64,000 nucleotides of DNA from Trichoplax adhaerens (Eukaryota > Placozoa > Uniplacotomia > Trichoplacea > Trichoplacidae): the NCBI RefSeq assembly GCF_000150275.1, contig NW_002060962.1, positions 919,588 through 983,587 of the forward strand, read 5' to 3'. The position numbers were made by a program, and so were the translations under genes. Below are positions 47,401 to 60,930 of this stretch, piece by piece; within the stretch, counting starts at the first letter, position 1, and the number at the start of each line of letters is the position of its first letter. The notes under the pieces were generated by a model. That model saw only the letters and a program-made list of their open reading frames with translations, was not told the DNA's origin and did no database searches.

Positions 47401-48940
47401 AAATAATCTCGATACTATAAATGAGATTGTTTAAAATTAAACGTGAAATTACGTAGTCGATTGGATGAGTAGTACTAAACTGCGTAAATTGAGCTAAAAA
47501 AAGTCAACAGTACAGTAACATAGTGTACACGCTAATCATAAAGTTGTCTGTAGGATAAAAGGTAGTGCTCTACCGATTATATCAGTACAGAGACTAATAT
47601 CTGAAGTGCAATTCTACTTAATATTAAATTGCGAAATGGTTTACTGCATCGACAAAGGTACAGTACCCCCATTTCACATTATCTCTTTGTATCATAACTT
47701 CTATCGTGATAATCGGATATCTAATTTATTCCCATGTAAAGTTTTCGAGCGCTTCCAATTTTTGCAATTATGGAGAATCTTTATTCAAGTTTACAATTTT
47801 AAATTTAAAGCATTTTAAATTACGATTTAATGAAGAATAACGAACATACGTTATCACTAACTATTACAACAACTTCATACACCGATATGGTCATACTCGA
47901 AGTATTATATACATAGAGAGAGGCGAAAGACAAAAAAATTAAGGTATACTTCTGTGATTGAGCTAATAAAGAATATATATGTAATAGCTGTAGCTATATA
48001 GCCGTAATATCTTAAAAATTAATGCAAATTTTCTATTAAATTTTAATTAGTAATTTATTATTATTATAAAGATATGAAATTTACAAAGACCATCGTAAAG
48101 ATATTCATATAGCTGCTTCGTTTGTAAAAGTTTAATCTGAAGAATAACAGTTTATAGACAGCAGTGACTAAGCATAAGTAAACTTTCAGAATGAAATTCA
48201 TAATACTTATATAATATTTATTACAATTTTACACTATGAGCTTCTATATTTCCTCTACATTGTAAGAAACTATGAAAATTATTAAAAAAATAGGTAAAGA
48301 GCCTATCGTTAGATTAGTACTAATGCATGTATTTAATTAATTATTAATACTTTGGTATTTTCTGTTAAAATAATTTTACTTATCAAGTACTCTCTTCAAG
48401 CATAGATATATACTGGTTGGAAGATATTGTAATTCTTTTCTTCCATTACACTATTAAGGTATGGTTTGGCAGTTAAGAGCTCTCAATTAACATAGATCTT
48501 TATAATAAAGCAAGAAAGCATAGTGCAATATTACGCAATCATCGCATAAATCGAAAGCAGCAATAACCGAAATAAGAACTATCGATATATTCAATAGTAA
48601 GAAATGCTATGCTACTGAGACAAGTCCGCATAAGATAGCTCAACATCACATACGCGTATGCTTTAATTGGTATGAAATTAAGAACCAACGCTAGTTATTT
48701 GGCTTAGACTCTATCGCAACGATATCATCGCATGAAACTAATAATATCTGAATATTATAATCCTGTCTTTACAAAGTTTAACCATCATTATGATAAATTT
48801 TTAATCTTAAGATTTATAACCGAGAGAAAATTATAATCTATGATAAACATCTTTTATTCTTCATCATAATTCTAAAAAAAATTTTACGTAGAGTCATCTA
48901 TACAGTATTGTGCAAATTTTATTAAATTGTAATGTCATTA
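44476..48940. other. Intergenic between convergent genes, no gene recognised
   Basis: 4.5 kb of very AT-rich DNA between the receptor stop and the K2P channel stop. Only short open stretches (such as 47606-47818) with no family resemblance. The channel's minus-strand polyadenylation signal is at 48918-48923. No tRNA, repeat array or mobile element seen. Confidence 0.55.
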
Positions 48941-51900
48941 TTAGAAGTGATACTGTTGGTAATTTTGTTCACCATCAGTTACTGTAGAGACTTCTGCCTT
49001 AAATGTAATATCAGTATCAGCTATGCGTACTCTTTTTGGAGCACAGTTATTACTATAGATTGTATTCTTGTTGTTTTCATCATCAACATCTCGTCGATGA
49101 ATATTATTTTCACTCTGAGTACGATTTAATAAAATGTCCGCAGGATCAGAAGCGCGACTTAATTTTTTTTTATCGCACTTATTCTCTAGCGGCGGTGTAC
49201 CTATTGAATTATTTTCAGATATGTCATGAACTATAGTAGTATTAGTTTTGATGCTAGATTGTCTAGTTTGTGTTCCATCGTGGCTTAAATCTTTAACCAT
49301 TTTTAATGCTGTTTTATCGATCTCCTTTTTGGTTTGGTCAGTAGTGGTTATTTCCATAGTAAAGCGGATAAATAAGTTAAGGCCTGAAGAGACTACAGCC
49401 AAGCCTAACATAATGAAGATGATGCATAACCCTAAATAAGCCGAATGGTTCATATGATGATTGTGCTTTTGTAAGGCGACATAGTCACCAAATCCAATCG
49501 TAGATAACGTAATAAAGCAGTAATAAAAGCCGTCTAAGTACGACCAACTTTCCAGGAAGGCAAATGTAGCAGCTCCTCCACTGAAAAATGTCATTGTTAG
49601 CAAACCATCGAAAATACCTAGTTCTAAGTTTCGCACTCTCGGAACTTTGCCCATTGTCTTTTTAAAGGAACGAATTAGATAGGCAAAGAAGGCATTGATT
49701 ATATCACCAACTGACTGATACAACAAAATTGTAATTGGTATTCCAAATAATGCATAAATTATACAAATACCCTTCCCGGCTTCAGTAGATGGTGCTAAGA
49801 CTCCATAACCTAACATTTAGATAAGAAATATATTAATCCATAAATGCGTAGAAGAAAAAAAATTTGCTATTAAATCAGATAAGCTACATTAGGATTCTAA
49901 TCAGCATATGAAAAGTAATAAACGATAAGTAAGTATTTATGATACATTTAATTATCATGTTGTCAGTATATTATAATCGACTTTTATGGCTACAAATCTA
50001 ACCTTCAAATTTTGATTGCTACTTAATGGTATTTTGACATATAATTTAATTTTATTAAGCCTTTTTGACTAAAATTTGAAATAAATTGATGTACTTATTC
50101 CGCATTCATATCTTATCAGAAATGAGCATTAGCGTAGAAAATTTGTGCGGTATTTAATTTATCTGTATCAGAGTAGGATCGATATTCGCAAGCTTGGCTT
50201 AAATTAAAAGCGATTTTTAAAGAAATATCCTTTTAGTGAGTAAATTTTATCTCTTATGAATAAAAAATTTCTCGCGATAGGAATATTTCAAAACATTTTT
50301 CTTGCCAGGTTATTTAAGTCCCATGAAAGAATAAAAATTTAATTCTGAATGATGATATAGTGGAGACACAATTAAATTATCATTTCCGTTAAACATCAAT
50401 GTGCAAATGTCATATATAATTATTATGAATTTTCATTATTATATTATTGAGTCCCGCACGACTGCGATCAAAATTTCAAATGACATAAATAGGAGTGAGA
50501 TGCTAAGCTACTGATTTATTTCCTTGAATTCTGCAACTGTTTCTTATGGTTACTATGGAAAAATTTCGAAAATAGGATACTAACAGATGTTATTGGCTCT
50601 ATAATTCTTAAAGTAAATAAAGCTTCTTTGATCGAGCATGATTTAGACCCTGACCTAATATCATAATTTAATAAACGTATCACGAGTCAAGAAATATTAA
50701 TTTCGATTGTAAAGAAGATAATTGTATGATATTTTACTATCGAATAAATAACTGAACAAAACTTAAACATTCTGTTGCATCAATAGAGAAGTAAAAAGTT
50801 TATTTTGTTGAGATCCCAATGAACATAGCGGTCAGCCTTTTTCGAATATATGTCAAAATATTTTCAACTATCGCCTTGTTTAATTTATATTAATGGCCTT
50901 TATCTTAGTTAGCTAGAAACGAGCATATCTGATAATTTGTGTCTTTAAGTTTGCTATAAAGAATATTTATCTGCTTTTATTATTAAGCTTAAATATTATG
51001 TATTATTTATTTCTAGACGTCCCTTCTCGTCAATGATTTTTTACACTTGTAATTTAAAAGTTCAAACTTTTGAATCATTAATACGAACACTATAATTTAT
51101 TGATCAAGATCTATCGTTGCTTTTTAATAATAGAAATTATTTAATAGCTAGCGACGATGAAAACATATAAAAACAGCTGTGTATTAACTACTGTTCTTGA
51201 TCCTTCCAAATTTCATGCGATATTTGGGCTATCTAAATTGTAGTCTAAGCTAACAGATTAGGTATTCATTCAATAACGATAAAATGATAAACAAATCCCG
51301 TACGTGGAAAGGGAAAAGTTACCCTTTTGCCTGAAATCTTAATCTACAAATAAAACTTATCATAACTACAGTTTACTTTAAACATATAAGCTAAACTATC
51401 ATTACATCAACTGAAATTTAATCAGTTATAAGTTTTTAATATATTATGCTATCGTATGCAATAGAATAATGATACAAATTTGATACTTTACATCTCAATT
51501 AAATCAGCTGAATAAGACATATTCATTCGTAAAGAAGGAATGTAGCGTGGGCTGCATTTACATTAAGATCAATTTTAAACAGGGTACCTAAGCAGAATTA
51601 ATCTTTTCAACTGTTTTATTTTTTTAGAGAACTAAATAATGAAAATGACAGTCTATTGAAATTATTCAATATCTTTCCTTCATTTTTTTCGATGTTAGCA
51701 TTCAACACGTACCGGATAGATAAAATTACGAAAAAATAATCTATCAATAGTTAACTTTCCATATAAACTTGCAATTATATTTAACTAATTACATCTTTGA
51801 AATAAGGTTATCTAAGACTGTTAGTTTTATCTTTCAGCTATCATATTTTAGCCTATTATAAATAGCTAAAGGGTACCATAGTGAAGGGTTTCATTCTTTA

Positions 51901-54900
51901 ATCAATATCATTTATGCGAGGGAACCTCGCAAAATTACTGATGCTCACTATTAATTCAAAATCTTTCACGATTTATACGCATTGTTATATTTGAATATTA
52001 CATATCTTGAGGAAAGTAGAGATATTTAAGTCAAAACAATGCAATTTTGGTAATTGCTGCAACTTAATTTGGACTTTTGTGGTTAGTATAAAGACGAATT
52101 ATGAAATATTTGTTAAGCGCTCTGTAAATAAATGCCAGTAGGTAAGTGGAATTGTGCAATGCTACCTGGATAACTAAAATCCAATGTCAATAAACTCTTC
52201 ATAGTTGGTAATAGCTTAATTGATTGAATTTCATTTGTTAAACTTGTCAGAAGTTTTTGTAATTGACATTGCATCTAATATTTTTGTTTTTAAAAGTGCT
52301 ATTTCGATTACGAATATAATTTTAGAAGAAAATGACAATATACGCATTATTTTGTTAAAAAACTTGTAAAAACTAGCAAAATTCGCACACCGTAACTTAA
52401 GAGCTATCAGTCAGACTTTGGTAATATTCGTATGACTTAATTACAAACGTAACATGGTAGTTAGACAGTTATTTCCGTTTTAGTAGTAAATGTGTGAACT
52501 TCATAATATTGGTAACACAGAAATGATTTAAATATTTCAATTCGTATTTTAAGACCGACTACTTTGTCTATGTTACGATTTGCGATGACCTTTTAGGTAT
52601 TTTCTGAGCACTACAAAATGAAGTTTTGTAGAATCGAATTTTTATGCCATAAAGTGAGAAAAACCATTTACCAACAAATTTGAAACACGGGTAGATCTGC
52701 CGGCCGTTTACATTGTATAGATTTCAAGCTATAGTTCATTTATTTTATCTTGTCCGACTACAATAATGCATCTAATCGTGTATTGGTATTACGCAAGAGT
52801 TGTTTGTCAATCCTGACTGTACACAGTTAAAATTGACGCCATTTGCCTATTACTATGCTGGAGTAGTTTTAAATGAGAGTTTTGATCTAGTAATGAATGA
52901 TTACATTACGTAGGCTATTAAATATACTTTACTTCAGCTAAAAATAATTGCATTATCTTTAGTTCATAAAATTAATAGATACGGAGGATTTAATATTCTT
53001 TAATATATTAAGATAGCAACGATGAAATGTAATAATTAATAATAATATTACATCGTTGATCAACCATTTTCGTCTACATCTCTTAACAATTGAAATCGTA
53101 GTCACGGGTGAACGAATATAATTTTTTGCACGCTATTATTGTGCAGTAAGAATAAAATAAGAGACAAGCTTCATTAAAATAAGTGACCTAGTTCTATACA
53201 CGATAACGGTTGTTTTTATCACCAGAACGCAGGTAATTCGACTTTTTCGATTTTATATTTTTCGAAAGTAGTAGTTTAGAATATCCTCAATAAGTAAATT
53301 TATGTACAGTAGATATCTGCCTTATCTTTACTTATTGTTAAGAGTATATAGTATAAAACTTGATAGCGAACAAAGCAATGTTATAGAGGGTTTTAGTAAA
53401 AAATTTCGAAGAAAATTATTGCTTTTAAATATCGATAAAGCTAGCTATTACTGCTTGCTTTTAGGTAGTAAAATTGAATATATCCGATTCGTTCATTTTT
53501 CCATGACCTGCAGCATATTTAAATGTTCGTCTTTGGTTTCGTAATTTGCATAGTTCAATGGCGAAAACAAACAAATTTTGTGCTGTTGTATTTAATTCAG
53601 GAGTTTGTGCAATTTTGTCTCGTAGGTAATTGCAAAGAGAAAATATTTTTAACTCCGAGACTGTACGTTATTTAAAATGGGGAGGCTTAGCGTATTTTTT
53701 TGACACAAAAGAATGCCAATATTAGATAGAGTAAGATATTGAGATGTACGCGTATATCTAATGGAATCTGTAAATTTGTTGTGGTAGCTCCCTCCGTTCT
53801 TAAGCTAATAAAATATTTGTTGCTTTCCTAAACTACTTTTCAATTTATAATAAAAAAATATTGAGGAATGATCAAATTTTGTTTTGCGAAATGTGCAGCT
53901 ATGCAAAAGTTGGAATATTAAGGTATAATACTGGTTATGTAAAGGCACTTATTGTTTTCTTGATATTTAAGTAAGTAATTTTTTAATGAGAAATTGTAAA
54001 TGGTAAAATAGCTGACAGAGTTCAAGATAGAGGGTTAATAACAATTGTAATAGATGTTAGCTATCATGGACCAATTTACCTATGCCATGAATTGTACACA
54101 GCTAATAAAATCTAACGCACTACTATGAATGGTTATTTAATCTGTTTGTTTGCAGTATTGGTATTATAAGCTGCCGAAGAAACCGTTTTGTTAGTCGTAT
54201 CTTCCAACAATACACGTAATATGTACCATCCAATCATCATAAAATAAAATAAAATTTACGGAAGGCGGTAAGATGATCAAAATTACCCAATGTTGTTTAC
54301 AAGAGCCTTTGTTCCATTTTAATATTGTAATTTCAAATCTACGCTTTCTAATCTTCTAATAATACATCTACCGAGTACAGCAATAGACTACGGTATTGAA
54401 AGCTAAATCTATAATACTTTCGCTATTGATTTTCTGAACTACGGTACTACAAAATGAGTAACTGATCTTGATCTATACTGTTAGGTCATAATAGTATCTA
54501 TCATAAAAAAATAATAGTGTGCAGTTTCGCTTTAATATTTTTATTGGTAATGTAGACTTTTGGCAATCGCAGGCATATATCTTATCGTAGTGGATATCTT
54601 GAGGTTTGAGTTTGGTATACCCGTATTTTACCAATCTCCTTAGTTGTTACATTTAATAGCAACATGAAGTGTCAACATGAATGTTGAATTGAGGACATAT
54701 TTTATATGAGATTCTTGATATAGTGACTGTAGTTGAGAATATGCTTTTTGGCATGTTGTTATAATGCTAAGATTTTGCCTACTGTAACTGTGATGTACTG
54801 TAAAGTTACAGGATATTACGGCATTAATATTTAGTAAATTTCTCTGAACACGTAACACTTTAGCCAAGAATAGGTTGAAGCATACTACATTTTAGAAATA

Positions 54901-56621
54901 AGTAGAAGCGATCGGTACAAAATATTCAAGATCAGTAAGCAGAAGCGTAATAGTATTACGCAAATTACTAAATCATTCATCTGCCTTAACTAGGATCGAC
55001 TCTCCTAGTAAATTAATAAAATTTTAGGTATCTTCCATCGGAATACACCAAAATATAGCCATTCCGCCATGTAAGAAATTTATTCAAGGAATACGAGCAG
55101 TGATAATCGCCATACTTGATCAAATGCTACGGTACTGTATACTTGCTAGGAACTACTATGATTGCTACTCTCAACTGACAATTGTAATTCATATCAAGTC
55201 ACGCTTATTAAAGTGTGGAATTACATTCAGATCAGAATTTAGGTTCACTAACAACATGACAGAAATTTACTCCGCATCATTACGTTATTTCAAGGTCAGT
55301 ATAAAATACAACATAGTTATGACAACAACTTGTCGAAAATTTGAAGGAGATAATTCAAATTTTTTAATACCATTGGTTGATGGAGCACACGATATTGACT
55401 TGATTGTACTGAGAGAATAGTTTAGATCAGATTATTATTTATGATGAGGTTGTTTATTCGCTCTTTATAATTATAATCATGTGAAGGTAAGTTTGTAAAA
55501 GTACTGGTTTACTAATTTGAATATAGCGTATTGATATAGTACAAACGTATGCTCTATGACGGATAGATTTTAGAATTCTGCAATATTGGGTCTGAATCTT
55601 AAAAGCAAATAAAAAGTTAATTTATTTACGAGCAAGTGAGCCTACAGTCAGATTATATTCACGGAAATGCCTATTAAGTTACTAAACTATGTAATAACTG
55701 TATTAAGAACCGAAGCCCATAAAGAATCAAACTTATTTGGTTATCGGATAAGATGATAAGCAGTAAATATTGTAAAGCAATAATTATAATATCGTTGGAA
55801 TGATGTTGTGCAATATAATGTCAAATCTGTCATACGATTTTCATGAACGAAAATTAGGATTAACTACTGGTAGTAAAATATTAGACTACAAAAAATTAAT
55901 TTTAATTTTCTGAACTGAATCTCTTGCGGTTGAACGTCTTACTAAAGCACAATAAAGAATTATGGCTACATCAGAATGGTTGGGATACATTTTTTAGTGT
56001 TTCGTAGGAATACGTACTCGTACACTCGTAGATAGACGTTTGCCCAAATTGGTAATAAAAGACCAAGTAACAAAATATAATGAATGTACATTTTACAATC
56101 ATGATAATGTTAGTGAAATAGCATTTTTGTAGATACGAGATGAGAATATCAGGTAGATGGTGATAAAATTCAGTTATATTGTAGCAGCTCTAATGAGTTT
56201 CAATAACTGGGCATTTATGATAAACTTTCTGTGGAATTTTAAAAGAATGCAGAAAAGAAATTCTAAATTTAACTAATCTATTCGTCTTAAATATCAATAA
56301 AAATATATTAGATATCTTACCTATAGTTGTTACTACAGTTGTTGAAAAGAAGAGCGCTTGTGTAAAATTCCATTTTCGATCCATTTTGCCAATATAAGGA
56401 TTACTCCTTATCGTTGTCACCAGGTAAGCAAACTCTTCGTCGCTTAAATTAAACTGTTGTTGTAGCTCCTGCGTAAAGACTTTAGTTTTATTGATATTCT
56501 CTTCCTCATCCTTAGATTCAATTGCATGAAATATAGCTGATCCACCTAATAAATAAGCTACAAATATGGCTAAGAGGATCAAGGTTCGTAGATATTGACG
56601 CTTTACAGAAACCACCATCAT
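48941..56621 (-). CDS. TASK-type two-pore-domain potassium channel
   Basis: Two coding exons, 56321-56621 and 48941-49809, join in phase to 389 residues. TM1 (about 11-33) begins VKRQYLRTL, as in KCNK3/KCNK9 (MKRQNVRTL). The first filter is TTIGYG (98-103) and the second TIGFGD (204-209), followed by YVALQK exactly as in TASK channels. The cap helix region has an N-glycosylation site at N58 (NLS). After M4 an LFIRFTM segment stands where TASK has its VLRFMT gate, then a polar tail of about 130 residues without the 14-3-3 motif at the end. It should form dimeric leak K+ channels that set resting potential. The pH-sensor His that follows GYG in TASK-1/3 is Val104 here. The intron interrupts the first Gly codon of GYG. 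The start chosen is the first of two consecutive ATG codons; upstream in-frame codons lack ATG. Confidence 0.93.
49810..56320. other. 6.5-kb intron of the TASK-type channel gene
   Basis: The only very large intron in the window; other introns here are mostly 70-1600 bases. No nested gene recognised: open stretches at 53302-53544 (plus) and 55100-55420 (plus) have no family match and no ATG with exon context. A GCGAGGGAACCTCGC hairpin is at about 51916-51930. It could hold enhancers. Confidence 0.6.
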
Positions 56622-59600
56622 CTTGATCGTTAGAATCGAAGTATAGCGAAGCTTCAATTCAGAACCGAGGCTTTAATATAACTTTCGATACAACCAGCGA
56701 TAATATTTAGATATTTAAATTGAATACGCTGCAAAGAAATGTGAACGAAGACACTACTGTTTGTATTTAAAGGTTGTTTTTTTAGGATATGCTTTAGAGT
56801 GAAAGAGCCAAACAATCAGTATTAGTGGAATGCAATTCTCAACTTATTATATTGGAACAAAATACTTTTCGTTGTCGTCAAGAAAATAATGGTATACAGA
56901 ATAAAAAGCAGGAAAGACTCGCAGATAGGGCAATATTGAGGTTATTATTGAATATTATTTGCTTGTTGAGATGTGCAAAATGAATACAGTTGACGAGTGT
57001 GGTGTAATGAGTTCTACTCGTGCGGGCACCGCTAAAAGGGAAACAAAATTACTATTATATGTTGTTACGGATGGAGTTAATTAGTAATTTTAGTTATTAG
57101 AGTTGATTATCCAAAATAGTTACAGTAATTTTTACAACAGTAGTAAATAACAAATAAGAGAAATAAGATTCATAAAGTGAGACACATAGTAAATGATAAT
57201 GATGTACTTTGCAATACCAAGTCGTAAGTTTTACACTGGAAATTTGTTACTTTTAGTTATGTGATAATAAAGATGTTGCGTAGTTTTCCAAAGATAAGCC
57301 TCAATTTTTATTACTAATGGAAGTTTTCGGTACTGTAGTTGTTCTTGTTGAGAGTTTTTTTTGTATCGTTTTGATATACACGTACAATATTATTCAGATT
57401 GATTCGTTGATAATTAATATGTTCTCTGGTGTCGATGACGTAGAAAGGATTTTGAAGAGTTTTGGATGAGCAGTTGGTTAGAATTGATCTATTAAAAGGT
57501 ATAACATGCTTACTGAAATAGAAATTATGGAGCAAAAAAAATATTAATAAAAAGTAATAACGAGTAAATAGCAAGAAATTAGTTGGATCATCAATTAAAT
57601 GAAATGAATAAATGATTACTGCTTTTGGCAAAATATGAAAAGATAGAAATTAAAAGAGATCAAGAAGTATTATTACTACAATAATTAGTCTGTAAGACTT
57701 TATGTTCATAATAATTGAAATTGATTAATAATTGGATAGAGAAGATCAGAAATCAATGAATTGTAATACTAGAATGGTCGCAAATTTCAAAATAGTCTTG
57801 TAAAAGATAGAATAAGATATCAATAAGTTATATAGAAAATGTACTAGGTTGGATTCTTTATAACATGTGTATTTTTTTCTTTGAATTTGCCTATATAAAA
57901 GATATCTATAGCTAGAATGAGTTCTTTGACAATAATAAGGTAGCAGTCCATTAAGAAGGGATTTAAAATTTCAATTCTATGTTTATGTTATGGTTATTTT
58001 CTAGTTGAGAATTTTTTTATGATTGGTAAAATACTTCTGCAGTTCAACTAGACGAAAATAGTTACCTTTTGCAAAGAGCGATCTATAATCTTTTCCTTAG
58101 TTGTAAATCCCTCTTGCTTGCCTCTCCAATGGAATTTTTGTTAGTCAATGACGCTCTTGACCTGTGTACGCGTAGATTAACTATCCGTTGCGTTGATATT
58201 TTATCATTTATTCCTTCTCCCTAATTCAACCTTTTGAATAATGTTTAATATGAAGTAGAGAATAAAAATAGTAAAACAAACAAATTGATAATAACGATTT
58301 ATACTATGGAAAACAAAATAAGAGAAATCAATAAAATTGTGGGAAAATTTATTCTTTCAATGAAAAAAAAATTACAAGCAATGAAAAGCTCGTTATTTAT
58401 TTAAATTTTCTTTCATTTTTCATTCTACAGTAGTTATTGTACCGTCTACAAGGTATTACTTTTCTACTACTATTCCTCTCGTATTCTTGTTGCTCGTTGA
58501 AATGATTGCTAGCATCCATTTGAGCAAGTCATAAAAGGTCACCAAAAGCTTTGAAAAAAATAAAAAATAAAATTTACAATGACAGCCACTAAGTCAATAA
58601 TTAGTTTAATGTTTCAATTTAGTATTTAGGATCACGTCAACAACTCCTATTAACCTTCTCCTATGCTTGGATCAACTGACTTATTATTATGGATGATACA
58701 GGCTAATATACGGAAGGTTAATTTACTAGTCCTAGCTTGAATGCAGTTGACAAGCGACAACTCACTCCACTTGACTCTTGATGGAGTCACATACAAACGC
58801 TTCATATGCTATGATGACGTCAAGGATGACTTAAGGTTATGTCTCTTTGCTATGGCAATACTACAGCCCACTCGTTGTGATTGACACTAGCTATTCATGC
58901 CAATGAAAATGGCAATTCTAATTTTATAATCATTATCCATTGAAATAATATTCGACGATATCAATTTGCAATAATTTAATATTCAAAATTGTAAAAACTT
59001 CTTTGAAAGTTTGCAATTGAAAGTCAAAATTTTTCTTTCCATGCTTGACATAGCTCAAAAATCGTTGGAGACAAGTGTTTGAATGTTTAGTATTTGAGAA
59101 AAAATGACCTCGGCACGCTTTACCCGCTTGATTGATGGTAAGCGGTAGACGTGATAGCCTAAACAGCCTCTTTTTCAACTCTATTTAATGATTTAGCCAC
59201 ACTAAGGATAAATCATATTGATACTCATAATAATTATATTTCTCCTTTATACACTTTCAACGATAGGCTGCTTAGAATAAAGACAGTATATCGCATCATT
59301 GAGGACTTAAAATAGTTATTCTTCAGAGAAATGAAAAAAATGATCTACTGTCAATATTTAATTCCAAGAATGTTCAGTCAAAAAATTGAAAATGAAAAAA
59401 AAATTCAACCTTAGAAGAGTTCTTGATAGAATGATCATTTTCTTTTCAATTAATAATTTCTCAACCTTTCTATATTTATCTTGGATTTGAAAAGTTGTTA
59501 TAGAATTCCAAGAGACAGAAATAGGAGGATAAGTTTGTTTACATTTTATCTTATATCGACTTAAAAGGCAAACAGTTGGTTTAATAACTAATTTTGACTT

Positions 59601-60710
59601 GACTGCGTAAAAACAATTCATAAATCATATAATGATGATTGTGCTATCTACTGGATGTCTCTAATTATTTTTCCGGCAGTTTTTTTTCATGCTATCAAAT
59701 AATAATTAAGCAGCACCTAATATCGAGCCTAATAACAGCCCAAGTTTCATTAATGGTTTAGCAATGAAAGATCGAATCGTCCATCAACAGATTTTATTTT
59801 TTTGGTCATTTTCATACAATTGATAATATTCTCATTAATTGATTAAATCTAGGAAGCAAGTCTATTCAACTACATTACCTATGGAGATGCTTCTAATGAA
59901 AGCTTAGCTTAGTCAACGATTCCAGTAATATTATTAATGATCATAAATTATTAGCTGAAATGATATAGAATACGCTGAAGCTGAATTCTAAAGCTCTTTT
60001 GTATGTGGCATAATTTCACAGTTGTCTTCTATACCTGGCCTATTATTTTAAATGTTGTAACTTAATGCATTGTATTCGATAATCTTGAAGGGCGGCATAC
60101 GAAGGGTAAGCTATTCAATATTTATGAAACGATTGATCAATAATTAATTTCTGCTTACTAATCTTTATCTTGAAATAATGCAATTCTACTTTCTGATTTC
60201 ACATTTTGAAGGTGAATAAGCCAATTGAACGTTTAGTACGCTACATTGAATATCAATTCATATCTAATGTCGATAATTAATTTAATCCATATTAGCTGAT
60301 CAAATAAATATTGTATTGAAGAACCTTTATACTATTTACCGTAAATTATAGTAAAGCTCTAAATAAATCTAATGTAAGCGAATGTGACAATTCCAATAAA
60401 CACATGAGCTCAATCATTCAATTTATAAACTACCGTTAAGATGGCAGATTTATAATATTTTTACAATTTTACAATTATTCAACAAAGAATATTCTAGCCA
60501 TTTTCGTTTTGAGTATGACGTAAAAAGGCAATGTAGAATTTTAGACATGATAATATGATGCATATACAATAGGTTACGATAGAATGATGTTAAAAGACTC
60601 ATTTATTACTTATTAATTAGAATAAGTTTGACATTAGTATAATACCTAATAAATAACTGGTTATTTTTACTTTTGTAAAGTGCTAATGCTAAAATCTATT
60701 TTCTATAACG
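56622..60710. other. Intergenic, no gene recognised
   Basis: Upstream of the K2P channel. A 58933-59178 minus-strand frame lacks an ATG and matches nothing. The 58740-58880 segment is less AT-rich than its surroundings, with short inverted words (GACTCC/GGAGTC, 58776-58798) and a full TGACGTCA at 58815-58822. It is either a small foldback element or a regulatory region. Confidence 0.5.
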
Positions 60711-60930
60711 TTATATATCAGGATCGCGGAAAGCGTTACTCATTCTATTAAAAAGTTGATTGGCAAGATAAAAGAAGGAACAATAGGGGACGAGGTCCTT
60801 TGCCGTGACCAAATCGTTTTCGAAACAAGATACAGTATCAATTTGTTGGCATATTTTCCCGTAATTTGTCCATAGCAAATAACTAATTAGCAGTATACTT
60901 TCCAACGATTGACTAGCAGCCCTGGATGTA
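60711..60930 (-). CDS. Possible terminal exon of an unrecognised gene
   Basis: An open minus-strand frame of about 70 codons ends at 60711. Its composition looks protein-like (NYGKICQQIDTVSCF, LVPYCSFFYLANQLFNRMSN, FRDPDI at the end), and it follows acceptor-like TTTTACATCCAG. I do not recognise the product and found no convincing upstream exon before PRPF6. It may be a last exon, a pseudogene remnant or chance. Confidence 0.25.

Noticed and set aside
55100-55420. 106-codon frame in the K2P intron
   Set aside because: Starts with GTG, no recognised domain and no neighbouring exons; insufficient to claim a nested gene.
58933-59178. 81-codon minus-strand frame
   Set aside because: No ATG anywhere in the frame, stop just upstream, no family resemblance.
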